A stretch of DNA of 15,018 bases from Ruminococcaceae bacterium UBA7080 (GTDB lineage Bacteria > Bacillota > Clostridia > Oscillospirales > Acutalibacteraceae): positions 1 to 15,018 of the forward strand of contig DKZG01000019.1 of NCBI GenBank assembly GCA_002493595.1. The letters run 5' to 3'. Below the pieces are notes generated by a model. The model had not been told where the DNA came from. It did no database searches and was given only the letters and a program-made list of their open reading frames with translations. The translations under genes and the position numbers were made by a program. Positions 13,876 through 15,018 of this stretch are shown piece by piece (within the stretch, counting starts at the first letter, position 1; every line of letters begins with the position of its first letter).

Positions 13876-15018
13876 AAATGTCTGAGGATCTGCATAAGCA
13901 ACCTGAGGTGCACCATCAGCATCGATATAAGCAAGGAATGCTCTTGCTGTGATAGTACCGGTCTGCTCTGCAATACCCCAGTTAAGTGCAAACTGCTCAG
14001 CATCAGTTACACAATAAGAAGCTCTAACTGTTGAACCATCAACATCAGCAAGTGTGATATTGTTGTTGTCAAGATTCTTACCATATACGAAACCGGCGTT
14101 TACATACTGACAATCATCAGTCATTGCACGTGTTGCAAGGAATGATGCAGCTACTCTTGGAGCAGTACCAACTGCAGTTGTTGAAACAGCAGCAACTGTT
14201 GGAACAGCTGTTACAGTCTCATCAGAGATTACAGGAGTAACTGTTACATCAGAACCTACATAGAATGAATATGTGTCACCATAAGCAACGGTAGCACCGT
14301 TAACTGACCATGACTTAGCATTTTCAGCTGTTACTGTTACGAAGCTGTTGTATTCAGCAGTAGCTGTATCCATAACTGCCTCGCCGCCGTCAACTGTGAT
14401 TGCACAGCCTGCAGCCTTTACAGTATAAGTGTCAGCAAGCTTCTTGTACTGAGCTGAGATTGTCTTAGACTCAGCAAGAGCCTTAATCTCATCGTCAGTC
14501 ATTGACCAGCCGAGAGTCTCGTAACCGGCAATTGAAGGAACAGCAGGAATATCGATGTCTGCACCGCTTGCTACTGTCTGAGTGCTGATTACGTTGCCGT
14601 AACCATCAGTAAACATTACTGTGAACTGAGCGTTAGCAGCCTGGAATACAGGAACGTAAGTTGCAGCAGCAAGAGCTGTAACCTCGATATTTGCATTCTT
14701 AGAAATCATCTTGCCGTTCAATGTCCAGCCGATGAACTCATTGCCTTCAGCAGGTGTAGCTGTAAGAACAACCTTAGAGTTGAGAGCAACCTTAACTGTT
14801 ACATCTGCATCTGTTACAGCCTCACCGTTGATTGTAGCAGTACCAAGATCTGTAGCAGCAACTGTTACAGGGATACCGCCTGAAAGTGCAGGAACTGTAC
14901 GAGTTTCCTCTTTAGCGCAGGTAGCGCAAGTGCGAGTCTCAACACCTGTCTTGTCAAATGTTGGCTCTGTTGTAACCTTCCAATCGCTCCAAGCGTGACC
15001 TGTTGCTGCTACTGTTTC
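13855..15018 (-). CDS. C-terminal part of a large secreted repeat protein (runs off the window)
   Basis: The frame is open to the last base, giving 387 residues of which the start is missing; the TTG at 14721 is internal. In order from the window edge there is GHAWSDWKV followed by a CATC cysteine pair (31 and 34) within a Thr/Glu-rich strand. This is typical of repeat modules in clostridial surface proteins. Next come a bacterial repeat (InlB B-like) segment ending in FIGWTLNG (95-102), another InlB B-like unit at about 130-195, and further beta-rich, Ala/Thr/Val-rich sequence. The last module (about 285-387) has two cysteines (303 and 336) that could form a disulfide. There is no LPxTG, dockerin or terminal helix, so no anchor is visible at this end. 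Codon choice is more uniform (many ACA, GCT, GTT) than in the neighbours, as in highly expressed exoproteins. The role is probably adhesion or scaffolding, without direct evidence. Confidence 0.85.
   Translation of the reverse strand, partial: ETVAATGHAWSDWKVTTEPTFDKTGVETRTCATCAKEETRTVPALSGGIPVTVAATDLGTATINGEAVTDADVTVKVALNSKVVLTATPAEGNEFIGWTLNGKMISKNANIEVTALAAATYVPVFQAANAQFTVMFTDGYGNVISTQTVASGADIDIPAVPSIAGYETLGWSMTDDEIKALAESKTISAQYKKLADTYTVKAAGCAITVDGGEAVMDTATAEYNSFVTVTAENAKSWSVNGATVAYGDTYSFYVGSDVTVTPVISDETVTAVPTVAAVSTTAVGTAPRVAASFLATRAMTDDCQYVNAGFVYGKNLDNNNITLADVDGSTVRASYCVTDAEQFALNWGIAEQTGTITARAFLAYIDADGAPQVAYADPQTFDYASLA

Noticed and set aside
14711..14998. Plus-strand 95-codon frame, rich in Ser/Val
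   Set aside because: Antisense shadow of the exoprotein repeats; the minus strand carries recognisable modules.
13855..15018. CRISPR-like or tandem DNA repeats in the exoprotein region
   Set aside because: The repetitive look comes from Ala/Thr/Val codons; no regular repeat-spacer pattern is present.

Overview
The window suggests a low-GC Gram-positive member of the Clostridia, probably a gut Oscillospiraceae/Ruminococcaceae-like species. That placement is inferred from the AT-rich sequence, strong AGGAGG-type ribosome binding sites, a class A RNase P RNA, LytR-CpsA-Psr and GPH-family proteins, and a secreted Ala/Thr/Val-rich repeat protein. No taxonomic marker beyond these was available. 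I found no tRNA, 5S/16S/23S rRNA, IS element, phage gene, integrase or CRISPR array.

Layout. (1) Positions 25-6323, plus strand: a consensus-like promoter drives six tightly packed genes. They encode a small TSCPD-domain protein, a cytoplasmic GH36-like glycosidase, a signal peptidase I with an N-terminal zinc ribbon, a GPH sugar:cation symporter, a membrane-anchored alpha/beta hydrolase, and a homologue of macrophage migration inhibitory factor (MIF). The operon ends in a perfect 44-bp palindromic terminator. Symporter and glycosidase make a coherent uptake-and-cleavage pair for an alpha-galactoside-like sugar. The jobs of the other four in this operon are not obvious.
(2) Positions 6350-9778, minus strand: a sigma-A promoter, a yybP-ykoY (manganese) riboswitch with its terminator, a type II P-type cation ATPase, and a two-helix membrane protein of unknown function. 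The riboswitch suggests that the ATPase, whose sequence resembles calcium pumps, exports Mn2+.
(3) Positions 9841-12126, minus strand: a strong promoter, the RNase P RNA gene rnpB, then iolJ and iolC, late inositol-catabolism enzymes. Only 35 bases separate rnpB from iolJ and no terminator is visible, so the enzymes may be transcribed by readthrough from rnpB.
(4) Positions 12194-13597, plus strand: a LytR-CpsA-Psr cell-wall ligase with a long hydrophilic cytoplasmic tail carrying three GFNP motifs, divergent from rnpB and followed by a hairpin terminator.
(5) Positions 13680-15018, minus strand: the C-terminal 387 residues of a large secreted repeat protein that runs off the window, then a 32-codon ORF with a strong ribosome binding site and its own GC-rich terminator.

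The best leads for something undescribed are the MIF-like gene inside a carbohydrate-use operon, the rnpB-iolJ-iolC arrangement, the zinc-ribbon signal peptidase, and the 32-residue peptide downstream of the exoprotein. The metal switch is the best-supported mechanism in the window: the 3' strand of aptamer helix P1 is also part of the terminator stem.
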